64,000 nt of DNA, taken from contig NZ_CVQP01000012.1 of the NCBI RefSeq assembly GCF_001040705.1, positions 184,911 through 248,910 of the forward strand, read 5' to 3'. The position numbers and the translations under genes were made by a program. Positions 9,072 through 19,917 of this stretch are shown here, in pieces (the first letter of the stretch is position 1; every line of letters begins with the position of its first letter). Under the pieces are notes generated by a model that saw only the letters and a list, made by a program, of their open reading frames with translations, did not search any database and was not told the origin of the DNA. The stretch is from Rhodococcus sp. RD6.2 (GTDB taxonomy: Bacteria > Actinomycetota > Actinomycetes > Mycobacteriales > Mycobacteriaceae).

Positions 9072-9461
9072 CTAGCCGAGTGCCTTCGACTTGAGCGAGG
9101 CGAACTCGGCCTCCGTGATGGTCCCTGCGTCGAGTAGTGCTTTCGCGTCGGCGATCTGATCGGCCGGTGACTTGCCCGCGACCGATTTGATGTAGGCGTC
9201 CTGCTCGGTCTTCATGGTCTGCGCGGCGGCGAGCGACCGCTGCGCCATCCCGTTGCCGCGCGCGATCAGGTAGATCAGCGCGGTCAGGAATGGCACGAAG
9301 ATCAGGAAGAACACCCACACCGCCTTCCACCAGCCCGAGAGCTTGTGGTCGCGGAACAGGTCGCCGATGATCGAGAAGAGCAGCATCAGGTACGCCACGA
9401 AGGCGAACGTGATGAGTATCAGCCACAGGAAATCCCAGAACGTGTCGACAGCGGAGTTCAT
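9072..9461 (-). CDS. Membrane protein with PLDc_N-like segment and C-terminal SHOCT domain
   Basis: The 129-residue protein has two transmembrane helices (about residues 8-32 and 43-66) in the arrangement of the phospholipase D N-terminal membrane domain (WWKAVWVFFLIFVPFLTALIYLIARG), then a short coiled stretch and a SHOCT motif at the end (ADAKALLDAGTITEAEFASLKSKAL). SHOCT is a short C-terminal oligomerisation module. The ATG at 9461 is chosen because GGAG lies upstream and the residues before it are not conserved in character. The function is unknown. A second SHOCT protein is encoded nearby at 10022. Confidence 0.72.
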   Translation of the reverse strand: MNSAVDTFWDFLWLILITFAFVAYLMLLFSIIGDLFRDHKLSGWWKAVWVFFLIFVPFLTALIYLIARGNGMAQRSLAAAQTMKTEQDAYIKSVAGKSPADQIADAKALLDAGTITEAEFASLKSKALG

Positions 9462-9580
9462 CGGACGGCTCCATTTCGCAGAGGTGGATCGGGTTGATAC
9501 GAGGATCGCGTGTCCGCGGGCATCCCGCCTCATCCGCAGCGGGTGATGCGCACATCGCCCGGCGGCGTGAGGGTGGACGC

Positions 9581-10006
9581 ATGGACGAGACGGTGAACAT
9601 CGGGCCGGTCGAACTGGTGGTACTGGCGTTTCCTGGAGCGCAGGCCGACCCGGCGACCGTGGCCGCATTGCAGGACGTGGTGGCGAAGGGATATGTGACC
9701 CTGCTCGACCTCGTCTACCTCGCCAAGGACGAGGCAGGGAACATCAGACAGGTCGACGTGGACGAGGACCTCCAGGACGTGGGCCTGGAGATCCTGTCGA
9801 TCGAGGCGAAGGCACTGATCAGCGACGAGGACCTCGACGTCGTGCGCGACGCGCTCGAGCCGGGCACCTCGGCGGCGATCATCGTGTACGAGGAGACCTG
9901 GGCCAGGAACTTCACGTCGACGGCGAGGGCCGCGGGCGGCGAGCTCGTGCTGCACGTACAGATCCCGCACGAAGTCGTCGTCGCCGCGGTCGAAGCCGCA
10001 CTGTAG
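9581..10006 (+). CDS. DUF6325 family protein
   Basis: This 141-residue acidic, soluble protein resembles the actinobacterial DUF6325/DUF1269-like family: an N-terminal GPVELVVLAFPG strand, DLVYLAKDEAG in the middle, and EPGTSAAIIVYEETWA near residues 95-112. In many actinobacteria such genes sit directly before a SHOCT-domain gene, as here (15-base gap), so the two are probably one operon. No enzyme motif is visible and the role is unknown; it may belong to stress-induced envelope functions. Confidence 0.7.
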   Translation: MDETVNIGPVELVVLAFPGAQADPATVAALQDVVAKGYVTLLDLVYLAKDEAGNIRQVDVDEDLQDVGLEILSIEAKALISDEDLDVVRDALEPGTSAAIIVYEETWARNFTSTARAAGGELVLHVQIPHEVVVAAVEAAL

Positions 10007-10021
10007 AGGAAGGACACGGAC

Positions 10022-10369
10022 ATGGTTTTCAGAGCAGGGCGCGTCGGACGCCCCGGACTTCTCGGAACGGTCGCGCGGACCGCCGTCGTCGCCGGCACAG
10101 CGCGTGCGACGACGAACGCGATGGACCGGCGGGCACAGCGCAAGTACTCCGAACAGCAGGCGTACGCCGATCAGCAGGCGCAGGAGCAGGCGTATCAGCA
10201 GCAGCAGTACGCCCAGCAGGCCGCCGCTCAGCAGGCCGCGGCCGCGCCGCCGCCGGCTGCGGAGGAGGACCCGCTCATCGCGAAGTTGAAGCAGCTCGGC
10301 GATCTGCACCAGTCCGGTGTGCTCAGCGACGAGGAGTTCGCCTCGGCGAAGGCGAAGCTGCTCTCCTGA
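10022..10369 (+). CDS. SHOCT domain protein with Gln/Ala-rich linker
   Basis: This 115-residue protein has a basic, Gly/Ala-rich N-terminus, a low-complexity segment of glutamine and alanine (about residues 44-75), and a C-terminal SHOCT module (LIAKLKQLGDLHQSGVLSDE and the following FASAKAKLL). A GAGGAAGGA ribosome site precedes the ATG. It follows the DUF6325 gene by 15 bases and ends at a strong terminator, so the two form a small operon. The function is unknown. Confidence 0.75.
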   Translation: MVFRAGRVGRPGLLGTVARTAVVAGTARATTNAMDRRAQRKYSEQQAYADQQAQEQAYQQQQYAQQAAAQQAAAAPPPAAEEDPLIAKLKQLGDLHQSGVLSDEEFASAKAKLLS

Positions 10370-10380
10370 TCCACGAAAAA

Positions 10381-10429
10381 GGTGAGGGGAACCCGTACCC
10401 GGTCGGACCGGATACGGGTTCCCCTCACC
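10381..10429. terminator. Bidirectional terminator between SHOCT gene and leuA
   Basis: A perfect 17-bp stem (10381-10397 with 10413-10429) is preceded by AAAAA on the + strand, which becomes a T run for leuA transcripts coming from the other side. Confidence 0.78.
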
Positions 10430-10453
10430 CTGTGTGTCAGTGAGTGCGGTGTG

Positions 10454-12574
<2,121 letters not shown>

Positions 12575-12594
12575 TCACTGGAAGCGAGATCGAC

Positions 12595-13302
12595 ATGTCG
12601 GTAGGGCTCAACAAGCGACGGAATCACACTGCGGCCAGGGCTGGCGTCACTGCGTTCGGAGCGGGCCTGCTGCTCGCCGGCGCGGTGCTCGCGGCACCCT
12701 TTGCGTCCGCGGACACGACCATCGGCGGATGCACGATCGTCTCGGCGCCCACCGCGGCCGAGTTCACCGACTGCGCAGGTGCCAACCTGGTCGGTGCGAA
12801 CCTCTCGGGCGTGGATCTGTCCCACGCCAACCTTGCGGGTGCCAACCTGCTCGGTGCAGATCTCACCGGCGCGAAGCTGGTCGGTGCGAACCTGTCGAAG
12901 GTGAACTTCTACCTCGGCTATGCGACGGGCGCGGACTTCACCGGAGCGAACCTGTCGAAGGCGAACCTGTCGAGCGCCGACCTCACCGGAGCCAACCTGA
13001 CGAAGGCCACGCTGACGGACGCCGAACTCGGCGGCGCCAAGCTGATCGACGCGGTCCTCACCGGCGCTGTCGACGCGGACCTGGCCGGAGCAGTTACCAA
13101 GGAAGAGCCGCAGGGCGCAGGCAGCTCCGTTCCGGTGGATGAGGCAGGCGTGCCGCTCGGAATCAACATCACCGGTTCTGCGAACAGTGCCGGGTTTGCA
13201 AACGACGGTACAAACGGCGGTGGGAACGCTCCGTCGGGTGATCCGAACTCCTGGCTGAACATCACCGGCTCCGTGAACGACAGCCAGGTTGCCGGCGCCT
13301 AG
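12595..13302 (+). CDS. Secreted pentapeptide-repeat protein
   Basis: The 235-residue product has a signal peptide (ending near PFASA-D, residue 38), then roughly 20 A(N/D)Lxx repeats (about residues 62-165: GANLVGANLSGVDLSHANLA and so on) that should form a right-handed quadrilateral beta-helix. A Gly/Asn/Ser-rich tail follows in which the phrase NITGS occurs twice. Secretion distinguishes it from the MfpA/Qnr gyrase-protecting proteins, which are cytoplasmic. Its role is unknown; a cell-surface structural part is plausible. A weak GGAAG ribosome site and a strong hairpin lie upstream. Confidence 0.8.
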   Translation: MSVGLNKRRNHTAARAGVTAFGAGLLLAGAVLAAPFASADTTIGGCTIVSAPTAAEFTDCAGANLVGANLSGVDLSHANLAGANLLGADLTGAKLVGANLSKVNFYLGYATGADFTGANLSKANLSSADLTGANLTKATLTDAELGGAKLIDAVLTGAVDADLAGAVTKEEPQGAGSSVPVDEAGVPLGINITGSANSAGFANDGTNGGGNAPSGDPNSWLNITGSVNDSQVAGA

Positions 13303-13326
13303 GAGATCTGTACCTCCCGGGGAAGG

Positions 13327-13560
13327 CTAGGAGTCCGAACCGGGTACCTGTCGCATTTCCACAAGTGTCAGGCCGAGCGCGTCGAACCTTGCGAGCATCG
13401 CGCGTAGTTCCTGATCTCCGCTCACCATCCCGGTCAACTGCGTGAACCCGATCGGTGCGGCCGTGGCTGTCAGTTCCGGAAAGGCAGCCACGGCCCGCTC
13501 CGACAGGGTTCCGCGCACGATGAACTCGTAGCGGACCCGGTCGTGAGGGGTACGAGTCAC
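13327..13560 (-). CDS. Small conserved actinobacterial protein
   Basis: This 77-residue protein starts at a GTG with GGAGG about 8 bases upstream. The pattern YEFIVRGTLSERAVAAFPEL, then GFTQLTGMVSGDQELRAML and LGLTLVEMRQVP, is one I associate with small actinobacterial proteins encoded beside MalT-like LuxR regulators, as here. It may fold as an ACT-like or ferredoxin-like alpha/beta unit. The function is unknown. It lies downstream of the LuxR gene in the same orientation, 87 bases away, so it may share that gene's transcript. Confidence 0.65.
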   Translation of the reverse strand: MTRTPHDRVRYEFIVRGTLSERAVAAFPELTATAAPIGFTQLTGMVSGDQELRAMLARFDALGLTLVEMRQVPGSDS

Positions 13561-13647
13561 CGTCCGAACCTCCGTGTCGTCTGGCTGGATTTCTTCAGCC
13601 TTCCGGACGGTCGCGTGATGCGCCTCACCCGTCGATGGTGAAACGAG

Positions 13648-16266
13648 CTACAACAGCCCCTGCTTGCGGGCCTCGGCGATGGCCTCCTGCCGCGTTCGCA
13701 CCCCCAGCTTGCGATAGATCCCACGCAGGTGGGTCTTCACGGTGTTCACCGAGACGAACAGATCTGCGGCGATCTGTTCGGCAGTCCGCCACGACGGCAG
13801 TTCCGTCAGAAGTTCCCGCTCTCTCGCGGTGAGGGGTGGACTCCGGTCAGGAGCGGTGACCGGGATCGCCAGGCGGACGTGTTCGGCGAATTCGTCCTGT
13901 ACACCGAATCGACCTGTGTGCCGGTCCAGCAGCGACCGGATTCTCGCCCCGCCGTCGAAGAACGGGCGCGTGATGCGCTCGGGTTCGGCGAGAGCCAGTG
14001 CCTCGGCCAGTCCCGAGCGTGCGTGGATGTCGTCGTCCCGCCGATCCGCGATCGTGGCCGCCAACAGCCACGCATGGATCGACGTGAGAGGCGCGACGCA
14101 GCGCAATGTCCCGTCCAGTACCGGTGCGAGCTCGGTGCTCGCGAGGTCGAGTCGTCCGCGGCGCAGTGCGACGGTTGCCGTGACCAGCGCCGTTTCGCCA
14201 GTTCGGCCGAGCATGCGGTCGAGCAGGAGCGACAATTGTCCGACCCTCGCGTCCTGGCCCTCGTCCAGCAGGGCACGCTGGACCGCCGGAGCCAACAGCG
14301 CGACGATGCCCGGCGGGACCGGATGGCGGGTGGCGGATTCCAGGAGGTCGAGGAGGGCGCCGGCATGCTGCCGAGGCGTTGCCGCGTCCGTACGATCCAC
14401 CAGGCCCTCGACGAAGGCCGCGATGGATGCGATCGCAGGTTCGGCGTGGTCGGCCGGCGCGGGATGGTGATCGACCGACGCCGGTGCCGGCGGATCCATT
14501 CGCACGTACCGAACCCAGTCACGGATCAGCACTGCGAGTCGTACGTCGGTGTCCGACCCCACGACGCCCGCCACGCCGAGTTCGATCGCCGTCGCGGCCT
14601 GCCGGTCCGCTGCGGTGAGTGCGCAGCGGCATGCCGCGACCGCGGCGAGAGAGGCGTGCGCCTGGACCCGGAGAGCGGGCAGATCGGCTGAACGTGCGGT
14701 GGCAGCGGCAGCCTCGAGTTCCCGCGTCGCGTCGTCGAGCTGCCCGAGACGCAGCTCGGCGGAACCGGCGGTGAGCAGTGTGAAGGAGTCGAGCTCGGGG
14801 TTGCCCGACCTGCCCGCCGCATCGTCGCGGAGCCGCGTGAGGGCGGACTCGAGCCCGCCCGTGCGCAGCGCCAGCTGAAGACGCAGGGTGTGTTCGAGCA
14901 ACTGTGTGTTCGATGTCCCGGTGCTCGTCCCTGCGTCGTCCGTGCCGAGCACCGACGCGGCTGCGGCGTCGTTGCCCCTGGCCAACTCGGCTGCAGCGCG
15001 GACCAGCCGCGCCGAGCGCCCCGCCCGCACCGACGGAGGAGCGTGGTCGAGGACGTCGATCACCCGGTCGCCGTGACCGCGGAGGACCGATCCGAGGCCG
15101 AGTCCGGCGATCAGTGACCGCAGCGCGCGGTCGTCGCCGGCATGCTGTGCGTGTTCGAGTGCGCGGACGTCAGCACCCGACCGGGCGAACCACCGTGCCG
15201 CGACGTTCTCGAGATCGGTGACCGCCTTCCTGCCGAGGCGACTCACCTCGGCCTGCAGGTACTCGCGCAGGAGGGGCCGGTAGCGATACCAACCGGGCCG
15301 CCCGGAGATCCGCTCGAGCGGAAAGTTCTCGCGTTCCAGAGCGTCGAGGATGGCACCGGCGTTGGAGTTGCCCGTCAGCTCCTCGGCGAGCTCGACGGTG
15401 AAACTGTCGGGAATGGACGACTCGACCACGAAAGCGCGTTCCGATGGCTCGAGGTGGTCGAGGACCTCGCCGACCAGGTAGTCGGCGACCACTCGGTGGT
15501 CGCCGCCGAAATCCGCGAGGATTGCGGCAGGGTCGGTTGCACGGCCGAGGACGATCGCCGCCAGACGCAACCCGACCGCCCAACCCTGGGTGCGTTCCCA
15601 CACGGTGTGCAGGTCGGAGTCGTCGAGCGCCAGCTGGTGGCCGGCGAACAGTTGGGTTGCCTCGTCCTCGGTGAAAGCGAGTTCCTGGGGCGGGAAGTCG
15701 CGGACACGCCCGTCGAGGCGCATCCGGTGCAGCGCCAGCGGCGGTTCGAACCGTCCGGCGAGCACGGTGCGCAGCGCGGGTGGCGCCCAGCGCAGGAAGG
15801 AGCCCAACGCCTCGAGGGTGTCCGGGTCGCGGAGCAGGTGCACGTCGTCGAGGACCATCACGATCGGCTTGTCCACGGCGCTCAGCGCCTCCGCGACGAC
15901 GCTGGGATCCTCGGTGGCGGCATCCGCGGGGAACTTCGACAGGGCGCTCAGGACGTCAGGGTCGTCGGTGGCGCGGAGCGCGGTGAGCACCGGGGCGAGG
16001 GTGCCGCGTTCGTTGTCGGATTCCTGGACGGTGAGCCAGGCGATGGTCGGGACATCTTGTGTTGCAGCGGTTTCGGTGACCCAGTCGGCCAGCAGCATCG
16101 TCTTGCCCGATCCGACGGGCGCGCTGAGCATCGCGACGGTGCCAGGGGCGTCGGGGTCCGGTGCCGCGACCGCGGACAGCGCGTCGTGGAGTCGGCGGCG
16201 ATGGATCACCGCGCGGCCGTAGGTGGGCACCCGTGCCCGGCGGGTGCTCCATTGCGTGACGGTCAT
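13648..16266 (-). CDS. LuxR family regulator with MalT-like STAND ATPase
   Basis: This 872-residue protein has a P-loop (AMLSAPVGSGKTMLLADWV, about residues 45-63), a Walker B at VMVLDDVHLLRDPDTLEALG, a helical TPR-like middle region, and a C-terminal LuxR HTH (LTARERELLTELPSWRTAEQ and following, with SVNTVKTHLRGIYRKLGVRT). STAND regulators of the MalT group switch on when a ligand and ATP drive oligomerisation. The ATG at 16266 is used because the conserved N-terminus (TRRARVPTYGRAVIHRRRL) begins there; the frame runs 144 bases further upstream. The inducer and targets are unknown. The downstream small protein is the only adjacent gene in the same orientation. Confidence 0.85.
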   Translation of the reverse strand: MTVTQWSTRRARVPTYGRAVIHRRRLHDALSAVAAPDPDAPGTVAMLSAPVGSGKTMLLADWVTETAATQDVPTIAWLTVQESDNERGTLAPVLTALRATDDPDVLSALSKFPADAATEDPSVVAEALSAVDKPIVMVLDDVHLLRDPDTLEALGSFLRWAPPALRTVLAGRFEPPLALHRMRLDGRVRDFPPQELAFTEDEATQLFAGHQLALDDSDLHTVWERTQGWAVGLRLAAIVLGRATDPAAILADFGGDHRVVADYLVGEVLDHLEPSERAFVVESSIPDSFTVELAEELTGNSNAGAILDALERENFPLERISGRPGWYRYRPLLREYLQAEVSRLGRKAVTDLENVAARWFARSGADVRALEHAQHAGDDRALRSLIAGLGLGSVLRGHGDRVIDVLDHAPPSVRAGRSARLVRAAAELARGNDAAAASVLGTDDAGTSTGTSNTQLLEHTLRLQLALRTGGLESALTRLRDDAAGRSGNPELDSFTLLTAGSAELRLGQLDDATRELEAAAATARSADLPALRVQAHASLAAVAACRCALTAADRQAATAIELGVAGVVGSDTDVRLAVLIRDWVRYVRMDPPAPASVDHHPAPADHAEPAIASIAAFVEGLVDRTDAATPRQHAGALLDLLESATRHPVPPGIVALLAPAVQRALLDEGQDARVGQLSLLLDRMLGRTGETALVTATVALRRGRLDLASTELAPVLDGTLRCVAPLTSIHAWLLAATIADRRDDDIHARSGLAEALALAEPERITRPFFDGGARIRSLLDRHTGRFGVQDEFAEHVRLAIPVTAPDRSPPLTARERELLTELPSWRTAEQIAADLFVSVNTVKTHLRGIYRKLGVRTRQEAIAEARKQGLL

Positions 16267-16477
16267 CCCTGGCCTCGCTCCCTGCTGACGGCCCGCCGGA
16301 ATCTGAACACACCGACGTCTCCCTGCGTGGTGAACCCGCAGGGACCAGCGTTTTCGAAGGCTATAGCGAAGGAACCTCGGCCGCGCGTCAGGTGAGCGAG
16401 GGTCAGGCAACGAAACGGTTACGGTTCATCGCACGGAAGCGATCGAGGGACGGGTGAGGCGCACCCGCCCGATCGGG

Positions 16478-16810
16478 TCAGCGTGCCTGTACCGCGGACA
16501 CCGCTTCGGCTGTCACCGGGTCGACGCTGTCGGCGAGTTCGGGATGCTTCGTCAGGTACTTCGCGACGTACGGGCAGATCGGGACGATGCGCCTGCCCGC
16601 GGCGATGGTTGCCGCGAGTGCGTCGTGCACGAGGATGCCCGCCAGGCCCTGGCCCGCGAACCGGTCGTCGACCTCGGTGTGGAAGAAGATTCGCTGGTTG
16701 TCGTGGTCGAGGTACTGGGTGAGGCCCGCGACCTCGCTCCCGACGGTGATCTCGTAGCGGTCGCCGGCGTCGCGGACAGCGGTGTCGGCCGGATTCTGGT
16801 GATCTGTCAT
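16478..16810 (-). CDS. GNAT-type N-acetyltransferase domain protein (GCN5-like)
   Basis: This 110-residue minimal acetyltransferase fold resembles the YjdJ/NATD1 group. VDDRFAGQGLAGILVHDALA carries the acetyl-CoA-binding Q/RxxGxG/A loop, and IVPICPYVAKYLTKHPEL is the family's C-terminal signature. The acceptor is unknown for this group. The frame stays open far upstream, but the ATG at 16810 fits the family length and lies in the 45-base divergent gap with the pirin gene. Confidence 0.82.
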   Translation of the reverse strand: MTDHQNPADTAVRDAGDRYEITVGSEVAGLTQYLDHDNQRIFFHTEVDDRFAGQGLAGILVHDALAATIAAGRRIVPICPYVAKYLTKHPELADSVDPVTAEAVSAVQAR

Positions 16811-16855
16811 GGATCCACTGTGCCGTAAGCAGTCCGCCGGGGTTACGTTCGACGC

Positions 16856-17833
16856 ATGAGCAATCTCGAGACCACGCCCGACGAGGTCGTCTGCGAGAAC
16901 CGCGACGGATCCGCACCACGACTGCTCGACTTCCGCGAGGTCCCGCTCGGTGGTCCGCGTGCGATGACGGTGCGGCGATCGCTGCCGCAGCGAGACCAAA
17001 CCCTGATCGGCGCCTGGTGCTTCCTCGACCACTACGGGCCGGACGACGTCGCCGACAGCGGCGGGATGCGGGTCGCCGGCCATCCGCACACCGGACTGCA
17101 GACGGTGTCGTGGCTGTTCCGCGGGGAGATCGAGCACCGCGACACCACCGGCGCGCACGCGATGGTGCGGCCCCGCGAGGTGAACCTCATGACCGCGGGC
17201 TCCGGAATCGCGCACTCGGAGTTCTCCACCCCCGGCACCGACGTCCTGCACGGTGTCCAGTTGTGGGTGGCGCTGCCGGACGAACACCGTTTCACTGCAC
17301 CCGCGTTCGAGCATCACGCACCACCGGTCCTCGACGTCGACGGCGCCGAGGTGGTGGTGTTCCTGGGCAGCCTGTTCGGGCAGACGTCGCCGGTGCGCAC
17401 GTTCACGCCGCTCCTCGGTGCGGAGATCGTGCTGCGTCCGGGGCAACGCCTCGACGTCGCGCTGGACGGGACGTTCGAACACGGTGTCATGGTCGACACC
17501 GGAGCGGTGTCGGTGTCGGGGGTCGATGCGAAGGTCGGGCAGTTGGTGTACCTGCCGGTGGGGACACCGAGCACCGCGTTGGTGGCGTCGTCGGACGGGC
17601 CGGTCCGGGTCGTCGTGCTCGGCGGTGAGCCGTTGGGGGAGCAGATCGTCATGTGGTGGAACTTCATCGGCCGCACGCACGACGAGGTCGCGGCGTATCG
17701 GGCGGACTGGCAGCGGGAACGCGACGACCAGGGTGACCCGGGGTCGAGCCGGTTCGGGCCGTTCCCGTCGGAGTGGAGCGAGACGATTCCGGCGCCGATC
17801 CTCCCCAACGTCCGGTTGCGCCCGCGCGGCTGA
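16856..17833 (+). CDS. Pirin family protein
   Basis: This 325-residue bicupin protein has pirin signatures in the N-terminal cupin: HPHTGLQTVSWLFRGEIEHRD, with two metal-binding histidines, and MTAGSGIAHSE with the third His and the Glu. Bacterial pirins bind iron, and some have quercetin dioxygenase activity or modulate central enzymes. The C-terminal cupin ends with a WWNFIGRTHDEVAAYRADW motif typical of the family. It is divergent from the GNAT gene. The specific substrate is unknown. Confidence 0.9.
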   Translation: MSNLETTPDEVVCENRDGSAPRLLDFREVPLGGPRAMTVRRSLPQRDQTLIGAWCFLDHYGPDDVADSGGMRVAGHPHTGLQTVSWLFRGEIEHRDTTGAHAMVRPREVNLMTAGSGIAHSEFSTPGTDVLHGVQLWVALPDEHRFTAPAFEHHAPPVLDVDGAEVVVFLGSLFGQTSPVRTFTPLLGAEIVLRPGQRLDVALDGTFEHGVMVDTGAVSVSGVDAKVGQLVYLPVGTPSTALVASSDGPVRVVVLGGEPLGEQIVMWWNFIGRTHDEVAAYRADWQRERDDQGDPGSSRFGPFPSEWSETIPAPILPNVRLRPRG

Positions 17834-17974
17834 GCTGCGGGGAATACTCCCGTCGCCCCTTCCGTTCAGCTGATTGAACATTAAATTACAAGCACCTCGT
17901 GCTGGTGCGCGGTTTTCGGGTCGAGGGACACCGAAACCGCGCGCCAGCGCCGGAGGCGCCAGGAGGAGGCGGCC

Positions 17975-19063
17975 ATGCAGTTCGGAATCTTCACCGTCGG
18001 CGACGTCACGACCGACCCCACGACCGGGCACACCCCGACCGAGGGCGAGCGGATCAAGGCGATGGTCGCGATCGCGAAGAAGGCCGAGGAGGTGGGTCTC
18101 GACGTCTTCGCGACGGGCGAGCACCACAACCCGCCGTTCGTTCCGTCGTCCCCGACGACGATGCTCGGCTACATCGCGGCGAGCACCGAGAAGATCGTGC
18201 TGTCCACCTCCACGACGCTGATCACCACCAACGACCCGGTGAAGATCGCCGAGGACTTCGCGATGCTCCAACACCTCGCCGACGGTCGTGTCGATCTGAT
18301 GCTGGGCCGCGGCAACACCGGACCGGTGTACCCGTGGTTCGGGCAGGACATCCGGCAGGGCATCCCGCTCGCCATCGAGAACTACGCGCTGCTGCACAAG
18401 CTCTGGCGTGAGGACGTCGTCGACTGGCAGGGCAAGTTCCGGACGCCGCTGCAGGGATTCACGTCGACTCCGCGTCCGCTCGACGGCACGCCACCGTTCG
18501 TCTGGCACGGGTCGATCCGCAGTCCCGAGATCGCCGAGCAGGCCGCCTACTACGGTGACGGCTTCTTCGCCAATCACATCTTCTGGCCGACCGACCACTT
18601 CCAGCGGCTGATCGACCTGTACCGGCGACGCTACGAGCACTATGGGCACGGTTCCGCGGACCAGGCGATCGTCGGGCTCGGCGGTCAGGTGTTCATGCGC
18701 AAGAACTCCCAGGACGCGGTGCGCGAGTTCCGTCCCTACTTCGACAACGCGCCCGTGTACGGTCACGGGCCGTCGCTCGAGGAGTTCACCGAGCAGACCC
18801 CGCTGACCGTCGGCAGCCCGCAGGAGGTCATCGACCGGACCTTGACCTTCCGCGAATCGTTCGGCGACTACCAGCGTCAGCTGTTCCTGATGGACCACGC
18901 CGGACTGCCGCTCAAGACGGTCCTCGAACAGTTGGACCTGCTCGGCGAGGAGGTCGTGCCGGTGTTGCGTCGTGAACTCGACGCCAAGCGGCCCGCGCAC
19001 GTCCCGGACGCCCCGACCCACGCGACGCTGGTCGAGGGCAGGAAGCTGGAGGCGACGTCGTGA
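17975..19063 (+). CDS. CE1758-type FMN-dependent luciferase-like monooxygenase
   Basis: This 362-residue TIM-barrel flavin monooxygenase belongs to the bacterial luciferase superfamily: FATGEHHNPPFVPSSPTTML near residue 46 and LMLGRGNTGPVYPWFG near residue 109 are family signatures. Members oxidise organic substrates with reduced FMN and O2. The next gene overlaps by four bases and encodes an FMN reductase that would supply FMNH2, so this is a two-component system. A strong AGGAGGAGG ribosome site precedes the ATG. Similar pairs occur in Corynebacterium; the substrate is unknown. Confidence 0.9.
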   Translation: MQFGIFTVGDVTTDPTTGHTPTEGERIKAMVAIAKKAEEVGLDVFATGEHHNPPFVPSSPTTMLGYIAASTEKIVLSTSTTLITTNDPVKIAEDFAMLQHLADGRVDLMLGRGNTGPVYPWFGQDIRQGIPLAIENYALLHKLWREDVVDWQGKFRTPLQGFTSTPRPLDGTPPFVWHGSIRSPEIAEQAAYYGDGFFANHIFWPTDHFQRLIDLYRRRYEHYGHGSADQAIVGLGGQVFMRKNSQDAVREFRPYFDNAPVYGHGPSLEEFTEQTPLTVGSPQEVIDRTLTFRESFGDYQRQLFLMDHAGLPLKTVLEQLDLLGEEVVPVLRRELDAKRPAHVPDAPTHATLVEGRKLEATS

Positions 19064-19677
19064 CGGCGCGGACGGTTGCCGTCGTGTCGGCGGGCCTCGG
19101 GCAGCCGTCGTCGACGCGGCTGCTGGCCGACCGGCTGGCGGCCGCCGCGGTTCGGGAACTCGGGCCCGGCACCGGGATTCGCGTGATCGACCTGCGCGAC
19201 CACGCTCACGACATCGTGAACGCGATGCTCACCGGATTCCCGTCGCCGACGTTGCGGGAGGTGATCGGCACCGTCACGGGGGCCGACGCCCTGATCGCGG
19301 TGACGCCGATCTTCAACGCCACCTTCAGCGGCCTGTTCAAGTCGTTCTTCGACGTGCTCGAGCCCGGGTCGTTGGACGCGATGCCGACAGTGATCGCCGC
19401 GACGGGCGGCAGCGCCCGGCACTCCCTCGCGCTCGAATACGCGGTTCGCCCGATGTTCGCGTACCTGCGGGCCGCCGTCGTTCCGACCGCGGTGTTCGCG
19501 GCGTCCGAGGACTGGGCGGGCGGCGTCGAGTCCGGCAGCGAACTGGACACCAGGGTCGACCGCGTCGCGCGGGAACTGGCCGCGGTGCTCGACGGGCGGA
19601 CGCGAACCGTTGCACCCGATCCCTTCGACGAGCCGGTGCCGTTCGAGGAGATGTTGGCCGCGCAACGAACCGGGTAG
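19060..19677 (+). CDS. CE1759-type NADPH-dependent FMN reductase
   Basis: This 205-residue flavodoxin-fold protein begins with a phosphate-binding loop (VVSAGLGQPSSTRLLADRLA) and has the central TPIFNATFSGLFKSFFDVLE segment of the NADPH-dependent FMN reductase family. It should reduce FMN for the monooxygenase encoded just upstream. The GTG start overlaps that gene's TGA (GTGA), indicating translational coupling. Confidence 0.88.
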   Translation: MTARTVAVVSAGLGQPSSTRLLADRLAAAAVRELGPGTGIRVIDLRDHAHDIVNAMLTGFPSPTLREVIGTVTGADALIAVTPIFNATFSGLFKSFFDVLEPGSLDAMPTVIAATGGSARHSLALEYAVRPMFAYLRAAVVPTAVFAASEDWAGGVESGSELDTRVDRVARELAAVLDGRTRTVAPDPFDEPVPFEEMLAAQRTG

Positions 19678-19917
19678 CGAAACCGTCCAGGGCACGGAAC
19701 GATTCGCGCACAGCGAATCGATGATTCGTGCCCGTGACGGCGACGCCCCGCGCCGGCGCCCGGTCGGCTACCTGCGCCGTCCGCGCGGCCGGGTTCGGCG
19801 GAGCCGGTGGCGTCGGGACGCGGCCCGGAGGCGCAGGGGTTGCACGGGGCTGTCGCTGTCGTGAGGATGCAGTGATGCTCTGCGTTGACTCACAGTCGAG
19901 CGGCTGGACGTCGGTGC

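Noticed and set aside
16478..19021. An 847-residue minus-strand open frame running through the pirin and monooxygenase genes into the GNAT gene
   Set aside because: Only its last 110 residues have protein character (GNAT). The rest lies opposite two well-supported genes and is His/Arg/Asp-rich shadow sequence.
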